DNA of 64,000 nt. It comes from Halohasta litchfieldiae. GTDB taxonomy: Archaea; Halobacteriota; Halobacteria; Halobacteriales; Haloferacaceae. The notes beneath the pieces were generated by a model. It was not told where the DNA came from, did not search any database, and saw nothing but the letters and a program-made list of their open reading frames with translations. The DNA lies in the NCBI RefSeq assembly GCF_002788215.1, contig NZ_CP024845.1, forward strand, positions 1,550,001-1,614,000, in the 5' to 3' direction. The translations under genes were made by a program, and so were the position numbers. Below, piece by piece: positions 46,511 through 56,180 of the stretch (positions are counted from its first letter, which is position 1; every line of letters starts with the position of its first letter).

Positions 46511-47500
46511 ATGACCACACCCCCGGGACCACAGGACTGCCACGACTGTGGGGCGACCGTCGACCCGACAGCGAACTTCTGTCCACAGTGTGGGACGGCG
46601 ACCGGGGCCTCGCTGGCGGCGTTCTGCCCGGACTGTGGTGAGGCCTTCGACAGCGACGACGAGTTCTGTTCGCACTGCGGTCACCCACGAGGCGAGGACA
46701 GTGGCCAGTCGACCGAAAGCAAGAGCCACTCGGCCGAAACCACCGAAACGAAGGCCGCCTTCCGGCAACGCGTCACTGCCCATCTGGAAGCCGGCTGGGA
46801 ACTCAAAGACGATGGCGGCGACCACGTCACGCTCGTCGACCGGGACATCGGTTCAATTCCGCTTCACGTCCTCCTGCTGTTTACGACCAGTGGCGTCGGT
46901 AACCTCCTGTACGGCTGGTACCATTACGCCAAACGTGCCGAGCGACGGTATCTCTCGGTCGGTGACGGTCGACAGCCGCGACCGCCCGGAGCCGGCTCGG
47001 CAAGCGACACCACGGCCACCGGTAGCGACACCGCGAACGCAGTGCTGTCGTATCTCGCGGGCGGGCTCGTCGGGTTCTTCGCCGTCTGGTTCCTGTTCGT
47101 CGGTGCTGTCGGCACACCGGCTCCCATGCTTGGTGTGCTCGGGGTCCTGTTTGCTCTCGGTGGGCTCAGTATCTTGCCGCCGGTCAGACGCCGACTCGGC
47201 CGTCGACACGGCCTTACAAAGTTCGGCCGCCTCAAGAGCGTCGACCACCGTGTCGTCCATCCAACTGAGGGATATGACGACCCCTGTATCATCTGTGGCA
47301 AACGAGGCCGAAGCGGGTTGCTCCGTCGACGGCGCGACGAGACCGTGCTTGCGGGCGTCCCGCTCGTGACCCACGGGCTGGATCACAACTACTACTGTGA
47401 GCAGTGTGCAACGCAGGATCTCTTCGGCGGGAACGCGGGAGGCGAGATGCCGCCTAATGATGCGGAAGCCGAAACGGTGTCGACGGCTGAAATGGAGTGA
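46511..47500 (+). CDS. Zinc-ribbon membrane protein, first of two tandem paralogues
   Basis: 329 aa. Two N-terminal zinc ribbons (CHDCGATVDPTANFCPQCG; FCPDCGEAFDSDDEFCSHCG), then a charged linker and a conserved module (AFRQRVTAHLEAGWEL, HVTLVDRDIGS) that ends in the first hydrophobic segment. A second hydrophobic region is at about 175-225, and a C-terminal treble-clef (CIICGKRGRSG to YYCEQC) closes the protein. The next gene at 47657 has the same order of modules. Found in haloarchaea; no function known to me. Confidence 0.85.
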   Translation: MTTPPGPQDCHDCGATVDPTANFCPQCGTATGASLAAFCPDCGEAFDSDDEFCSHCGHPRGEDSGQSTESKSHSAETTETKAAFRQRVTAHLEAGWELKDDGGDHVTLVDRDIGSIPLHVLLLFTTSGVGNLLYGWYHYAKRAERRYLSVGDGRQPRPPGAGSASDTTATGSDTANAVLSYLAGGLVGFFAVWFLFVGAVGTPAPMLGVLGVLFALGGLSILPPVRRRLGRRHGLTKFGRLKSVDHRVVHPTEGYDDPCIICGKRGRSGLLRRRRDETVLAGVPLVTHGLDHNYYCEQCATQDLFGGNAGGEMPPNDAEAETVSTAEME

Positions 47501-47656
47501 CGGTAGAGAATACTGGCGCTATCGCTGGTTCCGACTGTTCGAATCCTCGTGGCCCAATCCTTTTGAAGTAGTTGCTGTCGGCTGACTCACGATCAACAAT
47601 ACCAATCAACCCGTGGGACCGAAGTTTTGAATATTCGACAGCTACAATCACATATA

Positions 47657-48664
47657 GTGCCCGAGACGACGACCACCTCCGAGTCGGAGTCACCCTACTG
47701 TCACAGCTGTGGGGCGACCGTCGACCCTGCGGCCAACTTCTGCCCACAGTGTGGAGTGACTGTCAGCCATCCCTCGCGGGCGGCCTTCTGTCCGGGCTGT
47801 GGCGAAGCCTTCGATTCCGACGACGAGTTCTGTTCGCAGTGTGGTCACCCACGGTCAGATTCAGGTGGCGAGACCGATCAGTCCGGCAGTGCTCACAGCC
47901 AAAAAACACATGAAGAGTTCCGTCAGCGCGTCAGAAATCACGTCAAAGCTGGCTGGGAACTCGACGCCGACTACGGCGACCGTGTCACGCTCGTCGACCG
48001 GAACATCGGCTCGCTTCTGCTCCATGCCCTGTTGCTGTTGACAACGTACGGTGTTGGCAACATCCTCTACGGCTGGTACCACTACATGATGTGCGCCGAA
48101 ACGCGGTACCTCTCGGTCGACAACCAGTGGCCGTCCGACTCGTCGGAAACGGACCGATCCGAGGGCCGTGAGCCGGTGGTCGACTCGGGCTTCTCAAAGG
48201 CATTCTCGTATCTGATTGGGAGTAGCCTGCTGTTCACCGGGCTATTTCTGTCCGTGCTCGCACTCAGTGCCGGGAGCCTTCTGGGTGGAGTCACCGCTCT
48301 GTGGTTGATCCTCGGTGGAATCGTGTTCTTTCCGCCGGCAAAACGCCGGCTCCGCAACCGCCATCGCCTCACGAAGTTCGGTCGACTCAAAACGGTCGAT
48401 CAACGCATCATCGACCCCTACGAGGAGTGCGAGGAGTCCTGTGTCGTCTGCGGCGACGACATCACCGGTGGTCTCCACCGGCGTCGACGCGACGAAACCG
48501 TCGTCGCGGGGATTCCGGTGGTTCCTCACGAGATCAACCACAACTACTACTGTGTCGACTGTGCGAGAGCCGAAGTCGGGATCAGCGAATCGTCGACTGC
48601 CAATGGGGAGACTGAGCGACTGTCGACTGCTGAGATGGCTGAGATGGCTGGCGAAACCAGCTAG
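47657..48664 (+). CDS. Zinc-ribbon membrane protein, second tandem paralogue
   Basis: 335 aa from a GTG at 47657, matched to where the paralogue starts. The ribbons are CHSCGATVDPAANFCPQCG and FCPGCGEAFDSDDEFCSQCG, the module is EFRQRVRNHVKAGWEL then LVDRNIGSLLLHALLLLTTYGVGNILYGWYHY, and the C-terminal finger is CVVCGDDITGGL to YYCVDCAR. Both copies end in a short tail with STAEM. The middle (DSSETDRSEGREPVVDSG) has diverged. An A/T-rich CATATA lies directly before the GTG; transcription from its own promoter or readthrough are both possible. Confidence 0.82.
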   Translation: MPETTTTSESESPYCHSCGATVDPAANFCPQCGVTVSHPSRAAFCPGCGEAFDSDDEFCSQCGHPRSDSGGETDQSGSAHSQKTHEEFRQRVRNHVKAGWELDADYGDRVTLVDRNIGSLLLHALLLLTTYGVGNILYGWYHYMMCAETRYLSVDNQWPSDSSETDRSEGREPVVDSGFSKAFSYLIGSSLLFTGLFLSVLALSAGSLLGGVTALWLILGGIVFFPPAKRRLRNRHRLTKFGRLKTVDQRIIDPYEECEESCVVCGDDITGGLHRRRRDETVVAGIPVVPHEINHNYYCVDCARAEVGISESSTANGETERLSTAEMAEMAGETS

Positions 48665-48675
48665 CGTCGATATGA

Positions 48676-49113
48676 CTACCGCCCACCCCGACGGCTCGAA
48701 TCCGTATGACCGAGTGCCTTTTTGAGAAACATCGTCCAGCGTTTCTGATCCGCCGCATCTTGGCGCTGGGCTTCGGCTTCGAGGTCGACCGGCTCCAACT
48801 GTTCGAGGGCGTTGAGCGCGCGGTCGATGCCGATAATCGATTCGGCCAGTTCCTCGCCCTCCTCGTAGCTCACTTCGTTGTCTTCGATTTGCCCGAGGCG
48901 TTCGGTTCGCTCCCGGCGAAGGTTGCGTTTGGCTTGGTCGACGCGCTCGCGTTCGCCCGGCGGCACCGTCTCTCGGCGTTTGATCTCGAACACGAAGCTC
49001 TGGAGGTCCAACACCTCGCCCTGAATATCGATGGCCTCGGGGAGCTGCACACCCACCGTCGAGCCGTCCCGGCCCACGCGTTCGAGCAGTTGTTTGCGTT
49101 GATACTCCTTCAC
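48676..49113 (-). CDS. DUF5788 family protein
   Basis: 145 aa, mostly helical and charged. MKEYQRKQLLERVGRDGSTVG, LPEAIDIQGEVLDLQSFVFEIKRRETVPPGERERVDQAKRNLRRERTERLGQIEDNEVSYEEGE is the family pattern as I recognise it. Unknown function. It converges with the second zinc-ribbon gene, 11 bases between stops. Confidence 0.8.
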   Translation of the reverse strand: MKEYQRKQLLERVGRDGSTVGVQLPEAIDIQGEVLDLQSFVFEIKRRETVPPGERERVDQAKRNLRRERTERLGQIEDNEVSYEEGEELAESIIGIDRALNALEQLEPVDLEAEAQRQDAADQKRWTMFLKKALGHTDSSRRGGR

Positions 49114-49349
49114 AGGCAGTCGGAGGGGCGGGTTCTACTTCGGTGTGTCGACTGTGCAGTCATCGGGAGAGATGTAATCCGGGATTGCTTATAAACTGGT
49201 GAGCGAATCGGTCGATTGCGACCGGATCGAGTTCGTGAAGGCAGATATGTGGTCGACCGGTTGTGGGGTCGCTGGGGCGTCCGTCATAGATACTGTCGTG
49301 AATCGCCCCGAAACTGAACCTTCTTAAGGTAATCACCAGTATCAGAACT

Positions 49350-50696
49350 ATGGGTCTGTTTGATCGGTTGCGCGGCGACGACGCACCTCGCGTCGCCTTT
49401 ATCGGTATTGATGGCGTTCCGTTTACCCTCCTGTCGGAACACAAAGATCGGTTCCCGAACTTCGCGGCCCTCGCCAGCGAGGGCTCTGCGGGGGCAATCG
49501 ACAGCATCGTGCCGCCGGAGTCGAGCGCCTGTTGGCCGGCCCTCACCACGGGTGTCAACCCCGGCGAAACCGGCGTCTACGGCTTCCAAGACCGGGATAT
49601 CGGCTCCTACGATACCTACGTGCCGATGGGCCAGGACGTCCAGGCGACCCGGATCTGGGACCGTGTCACCGAGGAGGGCCGCAACGCCAGCGTTTTCAAC
49701 GTCCCCGTGACGTTCCCCCCACAGCGTAACGTCCAGCGAATGGTCTCGGGCTTTCTCTCGCCCGGCGTCGACAAAGCCAGCCAGCCTGACGAACTCCGAG
49801 AGTACCTCGAATCCAACGGCTACCTGATCGACGTGAACGCCAAACTCGGACACAAGGAGGACAAATCCGAGTTCATGGACCACGCCCACAAGACGATGGA
49901 CAAACGGTACGAGACGTTCGAAAAGTATCTCAAGGCCGACGACTGGGATCTGTTCTTCGGCGTCTTCATGACCACCGACCGGGTCAACCACTTCCTGTTC
50001 AAGGATTACGAACGCGACGGCGAGAACCAAGAGGCCTTCTTCGAGTTCTACGAACAGCTCGACGACTACATCGGACAGATTCGCGACCAGCTGGCCGACG
50101 ATGTAACGCTCGTCGTCGCCTCGGATCACGGCTTTACCAGCCTCGACCACGAAGTACACTGCAACACGTGGCTCCAAGAGAACGGCTGGCTCTCCTACGC
50201 CGCCGACGACCACAGCGAACTCGGCGACATCTCCGACGACACCAAAGCCTACTCGCTGATCCCCGGTCGGTTCTATATCAACCTCGAAGACCGCGAGCCA
50301 CGCGGAAGCGTCCCACAGGACGAGTACGACGAGGTTCGCTCGGAGCTCAAAGCCGAACTCGAAGCCCTCGAAGGGCCTGACGGCAAGAAAGTCTGTGAAC
50401 GTGTCGTCGAAAAGGAGGTTGCCTTCCGTGGCGATCACGACGATATCGCCCCCGACCTCGTGGCAATCCCGAACCACGGCTTCGATCTCAAATCCGGGTT
50501 TAAAGGCTACGAGGACGTCTTCGGACTCGGCCCACGAAACGGGATGCACAGCTTCGACAACGCGACACTGCTGGTCGACGATCCGGACGTCTCCATCGAG
50601 GACGCCGATCTGTTCGACATCGCACCGACGATCCTCGATCTGATGGACGTCGAGTACGGCCGCACCGAGTTCGACGGTGCGAGCCTCCTGAAATAA
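49350..50696 (+). CDS. Alkaline phosphatase superfamily phosphodiesterase
   Basis: 448 aa. Metal sites: VAFIGIDGVPF (Asp), PPESSACWPALTTGVNPGETGVYGF (nucleophile Ser/Thr), VVASDHGFTSLDHEVH (Asp, His) and the later ALVAIPNHGFDLK region. It falls in the type I phosphodiesterase/nucleotide pyrophosphatase group widespread in haloarchaea. Substrate unknown; cytoplasmic, as there is no signal peptide. Converges with cetZ. Confidence 0.9.
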   Translation: MGLFDRLRGDDAPRVAFIGIDGVPFTLLSEHKDRFPNFAALASEGSAGAIDSIVPPESSACWPALTTGVNPGETGVYGFQDRDIGSYDTYVPMGQDVQATRIWDRVTEEGRNASVFNVPVTFPPQRNVQRMVSGFLSPGVDKASQPDELREYLESNGYLIDVNAKLGHKEDKSEFMDHAHKTMDKRYETFEKYLKADDWDLFFGVFMTTDRVNHFLFKDYERDGENQEAFFEFYEQLDDYIGQIRDQLADDVTLVVASDHGFTSLDHEVHCNTWLQENGWLSYAADDHSELGDISDDTKAYSLIPGRFYINLEDREPRGSVPQDEYDEVRSELKAELEALEGPDGKKVCERVVEKEVAFRGDHDDIAPDLVAIPNHGFDLKSGFKGYEDVFGLGPRNGMHSFDNATLLVDDPDVSIEDADLFDIAPTILDLMDVEYGRTEFDGASLLK

Positions 50697-50707
50697 CCGC
50701 CAGCAGC

Positions 50708-51799
50708 CTAAAAGAGACCGTCGAGGTCGTCGTTCTGGAACGTTTCTTTCGGGTCGTCGGGGGCCTCTTTTTCGACCTCCGCGGCCTCCGTGGCAGCCTG
50801 CTCGGCGCGAGTCATGAACCGCTGGATACGTTCGGAGCGTTCGACACCACCCAACAGAATCAGCGAGGCCAACCGGTTGCTCTCGATGGGGAAATCCCCA
50901 CCGCGAACCTGCATGCTCTCGGTTTCGGTTTCGACCCATTTGCGGGCCTTCTCGACGCCCTTTCGGGAGATTCGCTCGGATTCGCCAGCGATGATCACGA
51001 GCGCCGAATCGGCTTTCGTCGCTCCCGGCAGACTCCCGCCAGTCAGCATCGCGTTGCGGGTCGTGCTCGTGATGACGTTGATGTTTTCAGCGGCGTCTTC
51101 GGCGGCCGGCGTGCTAGCATAGCCCAGCGAGGCGATACCGCCCGACCGGAGCGTGTTGATGATCTCGCTGGAGTCGACCACACTCTCTGCGACGCACTCG
51201 GGCGATTCACCGGCACCTAACAGGATGCCAACCCGTCTAGCGATGTTTTTGTTAATCGCAGCATACCCTTCAGACATGCTCTCGCCGGAGTCCTTCCAGG
51301 CATCATTGTCGATCAACAGGAGCGCGTCGGCCTCACGGGCGAGCGTTTTGAGCGACCGCCCGGCGTTGATCTGGTAGAGCGACCCTTCGTTCGAGCCAGG
51401 GAGGACGCCGAGACCGTACACCGGAATGTCGTACACCTCGGTGAGTCGACTGGCCAACACGGGTGCGCCACCGGAGCCGGTGCCGCCGCCAAGCCCGCTT
51501 ACGACGAAAATCGCCTCCGTCTCGGCTGAGATCCGGCTGCTGAGTGCGGACATGACCTGGTGGAGGTCGTCCTGCATGATCTTCGCACCGAGTTCGTTGT
51601 CGCCGCCGACACCGTGGCCGTTGACCTGATCTTGGCCGATCAGCAGCGTCTCAAGGGGGATCGACTGGAAGTCTGCGGAGGCCGTGTTGACTGCGAGGGC
51701 ATCCCGAACTGCGTTGAACCCCATCTGTTCGTCGAAGGAGGCCAACGCTGTGGTGAGCTTTCCACCGGCTTGCCCAACACCAACGAGGACAGTTTTCAT
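50708..51799 (-). CDS. cetZ: CetZ-family tubulin-like GTPase
   Basis: 363 aa from the ATG at 51799. KTVLVGVGQAGGKL is the N-terminal phosphate loop; the tubulin signature is VSGLGGGTGSGGAPVLASRL; LLIDNDAWKDSG and SEGYAAINKNIARRVG follow the CetZ rather than FtsZ pattern. The C-terminus ends DDLDGLF. In Haloferax CetZ1 controls cell shape and motility; which CetZ this is, I cannot decide. An in-frame upstream start (51871) overextends the N-terminus. Confidence 0.93.
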   Translation of the reverse strand: MKTVLVGVGQAGGKLTTALASFDEQMGFNAVRDALAVNTASADFQSIPLETLLIGQDQVNGHGVGGDNELGAKIMQDDLHQVMSALSSRISAETEAIFVVSGLGGGTGSGGAPVLASRLTEVYDIPVYGLGVLPGSNEGSLYQINAGRSLKTLAREADALLLIDNDAWKDSGESMSEGYAAINKNIARRVGILLGAGESPECVAESVVDSSEIINTLRSGGIASLGYASTPAAEDAAENINVITSTTRNAMLTGGSLPGATKADSALVIIAGESERISRKGVEKARKWVETETESMQVRGGDFPIESNRLASLILLGGVERSERIQRFMTRAEQAATEAAEVEKEAPDDPKETFQNDDLDGLF

Positions 51800-51902
51800 A
51801 TCCAAAAATGATTGATCAGCCCGCTTCAATGTTGCCCCCACGTCATCGACTTGCCAGCATGGAAGTGACAATCGTTTTCCTGCAGGCTCAGTAACTACCG
51901 GT

Positions 51903-52331
51903 ATGTTACATACCGTCGCCGATGAGCTATCGAATCCATCGGCATCCGCGCTGCAAACCGCCTATGAGGACAGACTCCGATCAGTGATCACGACAGTTGG
52001 AACCGAGACGGTTGTCGACGAAAGCGAGATCGAGACCGACCGCATCGCGGCCCTCGCCGAGGGCAGCTCACCGACACTCACAGCGACAGAGGCCGCCGCG
52101 ATTCTCGCGGTCGACGACGAAACGCCGGACGCAGAGGCCATCGTCCTCGAACTCCGGGATCACTTGCTGCTGGGGATGACGACCTCAGTACTGGATGTCG
52201 ACACGATTGCGGCGAACATCGACGTGGATCTCACCGCCCAAGAGGTCCAGCAGGCAATCGAGGGGCGGACCGAGATGACGCTTTCACAGCTGGCCGCGAT
52301 CCAGTCAGTGATCGACGGCTGGGAGCGCTAG
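51903..52331 (+). CDS. DUF5791 family protein
   Basis: 142 aa, acidic and helical. MLHTVADELSNPSASALQTAYEDRLRSVI and the C-terminal MTLSQLAAIQSVIDGW are recognised as the haloarchaeal DUF5791 pattern. Its stop directly abuts the start of the epimerase gene (52332), so they are co-translated. Function unknown. Confidence 0.8.
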   Translation: MLHTVADELSNPSASALQTAYEDRLRSVITTVGTETVVDESEIETDRIAALAEGSSPTLTATEAAAILAVDDETPDAEAIVLELRDHLLLGMTTSVLDVDTIAANIDVDLTAQEVQQAIEGRTEMTLSQLAAIQSVIDGWER

Positions 52332-53237
52332 ATGGTCGACCGCGTCGCCATTCTGGGCTGTGGCTACATCGGGATCGAACTCGGCCGCCAACTCACCGCG
52401 GCGGGCTACGACGTCGTCGGCGTTCGGCGCTCTGAGTCGGGCTGTGCGGCTATCGAAGACGCCGGTTTCGAGGCCCATCAGGCCGATCTCACCGATCCAG
52501 AGGCTGTCTCAAACCTCCCCGACGCCGAGTGGGTCGTGTTCGCGGCCTCCTCCGGTGGCCGGGATGCCGAGGCCGCCCAGCGAATCTACGTTGAGGCACT
52601 CGACAGCGTCATCGAGAGCTACGGCGAGCGCGAATCACCGCCGGATCGACTCGTCTACACGTCGAGCACCGGCGTCTACGGCGACCACGACGGCGAGTTC
52701 GTCGACGAGTCGACGCCCCTCGATCCGACAACCGAGAAGACCCGAGTGCTCGTCGAAGCCGAACGGATCGCCCGCGAGCGAAGCGCGGAGTACGGGATCG
52801 ACGGCACCGTCGCCCGGTTTTCCGGACTCTATGGACCAAACCGCTACCGACTCGAACGCTATCTTGAGGGTCCAGTCACAGAAGGATACTTAAATATGGT
52901 CCACCGCGAGGATGCTGCCGGGGCGGTTGGCTATCTACTGATTGCCGACCGCGCGCGAGATGGGGTCGTGCTGGTGACCGACGACGAGCCAGCCGACAAA
53001 TGGACGTTTGCCGACTGGCTGGCGAACGAGTGTGGCGTCGGCAATCCCCCAAAAGAGACCAAACAACAGCGACTTACCGACGACGAGCTCTCCGAAGCCG
53101 CACGTCGACGAATTCTCACAAGCAAGCGTTGTTCAAACGGGTATCTCCGTGAACTCGGGTATGATCTCCGTTACCCGACGTTCCGCGAGGGGTACCGCGC
53201 GGCAGTCGACGCCTACCGAAGCGAGAACATTGAGTAG
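52332..53237 (+). CDS. NAD-dependent epimerase/dehydratase-like SDR (YeeZ-like)
   Basis: 301 aa. VAILGCGYIGIELGRQLTAAGYDVVGVRR is the cofactor-binding start (GxGxxG), with VVFAASSGGRDAEAAQ, VYTSSTGVYGDHDGEFVDE and GLYGPNRYRLERYLEG. The Tyr of the catalytic YxxxK is changed to a Tyr in STGVYGD with no obvious lysine four residues later, typical of the YeeZ type of atypical SDR. Substrate unknown. Starts at the first base after the DUF5791 stop. Confidence 0.88.
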   Translation: MVDRVAILGCGYIGIELGRQLTAAGYDVVGVRRSESGCAAIEDAGFEAHQADLTDPEAVSNLPDAEWVVFAASSGGRDAEAAQRIYVEALDSVIESYGERESPPDRLVYTSSTGVYGDHDGEFVDESTPLDPTTEKTRVLVEAERIARERSAEYGIDGTVARFSGLYGPNRYRLERYLEGPVTEGYLNMVHREDAAGAVGYLLIADRARDGVVLVTDDEPADKWTFADWLANECGVGNPPKETKQQRLTDDELSEAARRRILTSKRCSNGYLRELGYDLRYPTFREGYRAAVDAYRSENIE

Positions 53238-53387
53238 GAACAGCTTACCGACAGAAGGCGGTCGTCGATGCAGTCCTGCTGTAGGCGCTGTCTACCAGTA
53301 CTCGAAACACTAGGTGTTGATTATGTCCTTGCTTAGCGGTCGGAAACGCTGCCAACCTTCATATTGAATGATGCAGACAGTGGACAT

Positions 53388-54569
53388 ATGGGGCAGGTAG
53401 CTGTCGGCGGGATCTTCACGGTGATCGAGGATCTCGTGGGGACACAAACCGAGCTGTTCGTTGCAATCGTTGCCATCGCCGGAGCGGTGGGACTGGCTGC
53501 AATCGTCTACCGATGGCTCCGCCAGTCGAACGGTGAACGGTTTAAGCAGCTCCTTGCGGATCAGGATGCAGTCACAGTGTTGATGCATCCGAACCCCGAC
53601 CCCGATGCGATGGCCTCGGCAACGGCTGTCGCCGCTCTCGCCGACCAGCTCGACACCGAGGTAACGATTCAGTACTCCGGACAGATTAGACATCAGGAGA
53701 ATCGGGCGTTTCGGACCGTACTCGAACTGGAATTAGAGCGTATCGATCACGTCACCGACCTCGCCGCGGAGGCCGTGATCTTGGTCGACCACAACACGCC
53801 ACGCGGGTTCAGCGGGGCCGAGGGAATCCTGCCGCTGGCAGTGGTCGACCACCACCCCGGCGAGGGAACCGGTGAACTGTTTACCGACGTGCGAACCGAC
53901 TACGGCTCCTGTTCGAGCATCGTCGCGGAGTATTTCGAAGAAATCGGTGCTGTGCCGGTGCCCGCTGAGCAACACGCCAGCGAAACCGGCAGCAAGTACG
54001 TCCTGCCGTCGACCGCCGCAACCGGACTCTTGTATGGCATTCTCTCGGATACCAAGAACCTGACCGTTGGGGCGGCGGCCGTGGATTTCGAGGCCGCCTC
54101 CTATCTGTATCCGGGCGTCGACCAGAACCAACTCGACCGAATTGCGAATCCGGAGGTCGACGCCGAAGTACTCGAAATCAAAGCCCGCGCCATCGCGGGT
54201 CGACGCATCAAGGGTTCGTTTGCGGTCTGTGATGTCGGCCCGGTCTCGAACGCGGATGCGATCCCGCAGGCCGCCGACGAGATCATTCGACTGGAAGGGG
54301 TAACCGCGGTCGTTATTGCCGGTGAAAAGGACGGCACGATCCACCTCTCGGGTCGCTCGCGGGACGACCGGGTCCACATGGGCCGGGTGCTCGAAAGCGT
54401 GACCGAGGGAATCTCGAACGCCAGTGCGGGCGGCCACGCACGCATGGGTGGCGGACAGATCGCTCCCCAACCGCAGTTGTCCGACGGCGGCGAGCCCATC
54501 GGCTCCGAGACCGTCCCGCGTGAGGCGCTGGTCGAGCGACTGTTTTCCTCGATGTCCGGCGACGTCTAA
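53388..54569 (+). CDS. Membrane-anchored DHH-family phosphoesterase
   Basis: 393 aa from the ATG at 53388. A single N-terminal hydrophobic segment (about 15-35) is followed by TVLMHPNPDPDAMASATAVAALA (modified DHH N-motif), VILVDHNTPRG, VVDHHPGEG (DHH) and a DHHA1 region with VAVIAGEKDGTIHLSGRSRDDRVHMGRVL and SAGGHARMGGG. Family members cleave nanoRNA or cyclic dinucleotides; here the membrane anchor is reminiscent of GdpP, but there is no sensor domain. It uses ATG rather than the TTG 24 bases earlier. Confidence 0.88.
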   Translation: MGQVAVGGIFTVIEDLVGTQTELFVAIVAIAGAVGLAAIVYRWLRQSNGERFKQLLADQDAVTVLMHPNPDPDAMASATAVAALADQLDTEVTIQYSGQIRHQENRAFRTVLELELERIDHVTDLAAEAVILVDHNTPRGFSGAEGILPLAVVDHHPGEGTGELFTDVRTDYGSCSSIVAEYFEEIGAVPVPAEQHASETGSKYVLPSTAATGLLYGILSDTKNLTVGAAAVDFEAASYLYPGVDQNQLDRIANPEVDAEVLEIKARAIAGRRIKGSFAVCDVGPVSNADAIPQAADEIIRLEGVTAVVIAGEKDGTIHLSGRSRDDRVHMGRVLESVTEGISNASAGGHARMGGGQIAPQPQLSDGGEPIGSETVPREALVERLFSSMSGDV

Positions 54570-54611
54570 GGCGAACCCTGCGTTTATTTCGACAGACGGG
54601 CTACCACTGGT

Positions 54612-55700
54612 ATGGCAACCGCAGACGGAACGTGGGGCTACCGTGACCGGTTCGGCGACAGCTTTGGCCGCACCTTCTTCCGCCGGTTTCCGCCCGGCGT
54701 CTGTTCCTCGGTCGGCATTGGTACCTATCTGGGAGAGCCGACCGACACCGTCGACGACCAGTACCGTGCGGCCATCGAAACCGCACTCGAAAACGGCATC
54801 AACCATATCGATACCGCGGTCAACTACCGCTGTCAGCGCAGCGAGCGCGTCGTTGGCGAGGTTCTGGAGTCGACCGATATCGACCGCGATGCGATTGTCG
54901 TCGCAACGAAAGGTGGCTTCCTCCCGTTCGATGGCGAGCGACCCAGCGATCCCGGCCAGTATATCCGCGAGCAGTTCGTCGAGCCGGGGATCGTCGACTC
55001 CGACACGCTGGTTCGGGGCAGCCACTCGCTGGACCCGAACTTCATCGATGCGATGGTCGACCAGTCGCTGTCGAATCTGGGTGTCGAAACCATTGATTGT
55101 TATTACCTCCATAATCCGGAGACACAGCTGTTGGATGTCGACCCCGAAACCGTCTACGATCAACTCGACGAAGCGTTCGAACTGTTGGAACGCCGCCGTG
55201 CGGCGGGTGATATCGGCGTCTACGGGCTGGCGACGTGGCAGGCGTTTCGGGTGCCCCAATCCCACCAGCAGTATCTCTCACTGCCGGAGGTACTCGACCG
55301 CGCTGCAGCCGCCGCCGACCGCGTTGGCGCTGCGGAGCATGGGCTGCAGGCGATCCAACTGCCGTTCAACGTCGACATGGCCGACGCTTTCACGGTCGAC
55401 GCACAGCCAACCGACGAGGGGCTGGTCAGTACGCTCGAATACGCCCACGACGCCGGGCTCTCCGTGGTCACCAGCGCGAGCATTGGTCAGGGCGATCTGT
55501 CGGTCGCGCTGCCACCGGCGGTTGAGGCCGAACTGTCGGGCGATACGGTCGCCCAGCGAGCGATCAACTTCGCCCGGAGCGCCCCCGGCGTCACCACCTC
55601 GCTGGTCGGCATGCGCTCTGTCGACCACGTCGCCGAAAACGTCGCCGCCGGAACGTTCGACCCGCTGGGAGCCGCGGCGTTCGATGCCGTCTTCGAATAG
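54612..55700 (+). CDS. Aldo/keto reductase
   Basis: 362 aa. HIDTAVNYRCQRSERVVGEVL (Asp and Tyr of the tetrad), VVATKGGFLPF (Lys), DPNFIDAMVDQSLSNLGVETIDCYYLHNPETQLL (His), and a later VVTSASIGQGDL region. The C-terminus (NFARSAPGVTTSLVGMRSVDHVAENVA) is typical of AKRs. Substrate not deducible. It follows the DHH gene by 42 bases, same direction. Confidence 0.93.
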   Translation: MATADGTWGYRDRFGDSFGRTFFRRFPPGVCSSVGIGTYLGEPTDTVDDQYRAAIETALENGINHIDTAVNYRCQRSERVVGEVLESTDIDRDAIVVATKGGFLPFDGERPSDPGQYIREQFVEPGIVDSDTLVRGSHSLDPNFIDAMVDQSLSNLGVETIDCYYLHNPETQLLDVDPETVYDQLDEAFELLERRRAAGDIGVYGLATWQAFRVPQSHQQYLSLPEVLDRAAAAADRVGAAEHGLQAIQLPFNVDMADAFTVDAQPTDEGLVSTLEYAHDAGLSVVTSASIGQGDLSVALPPAVEAELSGDTVAQRAINFARSAPGVTTSLVGMRSVDHVAENVAAGTFDPLGAAAFDAVFE

Positions 55701-55762
55701 TCGAGGGTAGAGACTGTCGGCAACGGGAGAATTAAGCGCCCCCAGTCTCGATGGGATGACGA

Positions 55763-56128
55763 ATGCGACTTGCACTGATTGCTCACGACAAGAAGAAAGA
55801 CGAGCTCATGGCGTTTGCGAGCGACCACGAATCGGCGCTGTCGGAGGCTGATCTGATGGCGACCGGGACGACCGGGAAGCGACTGATGGAAGTAACCGAT
55901 CTCGATATCGAGCGCAAGGAGTCCGGGCCGCTGGGTGGCGATATGCAGATCGGCAGCGAGATCGCCGAAGACGACTGCGATGGCGTGATTTTTCTTCGGG
56001 ACCCGCTGACCGCACAGCCACACGAGCCGGATATTTCGGCACTGCTTCGGCTCTGTGACGTCCACGACATTCCGCTGGCGACGAATTTGGCCTCGGCGGA
56101 GCTACTCGTGAGCCAGATCTTCAACTAA
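55763..56128 (+). CDS. mgsA: Methylglyoxal synthase
   Basis: 121 aa, shorter than E. coli MgsA (152). [49 protein letters not shown] (catalytic Asp in GGDMQ) and [39 protein letters not shown]. It converts dihydroxyacetone phosphate to methylglyoxal. It starts 63 bases after the aldo/keto reductase gene; that enzyme class can detoxify methylglyoxal, so a link is possible but unproven. Confidence 0.93.
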   Translation: MRLALIAHDKKKDELMAFASDHESALSEADLMATGTTGKRLMEVTDLDIERKESGPLGGDMQIGSEIAEDDCDGVIFLRDPLTAQPHEPDISALLRLCDVHDIPLATNLASAELLVSQIFN

Positions 56129-56180
56129 CGACCAGTCAGTTCACCGTGGTGTTTATGCGGTGTGGCGTGAATATACGGGT

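Noticed and set aside
47537-47556. tRNA-like GTTCGAATCC between the two zinc-ribbon genes
   Set aside because: The bases on either side do not pair into a T-stem, and no complementary 5' acceptor strand is found upstream.
49160-49290. Minus-strand frame ending HELDPVAIDRFAHQF between DUF5788 and the phosphodiesterase
   Set aside because: The protein-like stretch has no start codon of its own after the overlapping region; an ATG at 49288 opens a different 32-codon frame. Possibly a remnant, but not supportable as a gene.
49284-50939. 551-codon open frame antisense to the phosphodiesterase
   Set aside because: Shadow frame overlapping two real genes; no motifs.
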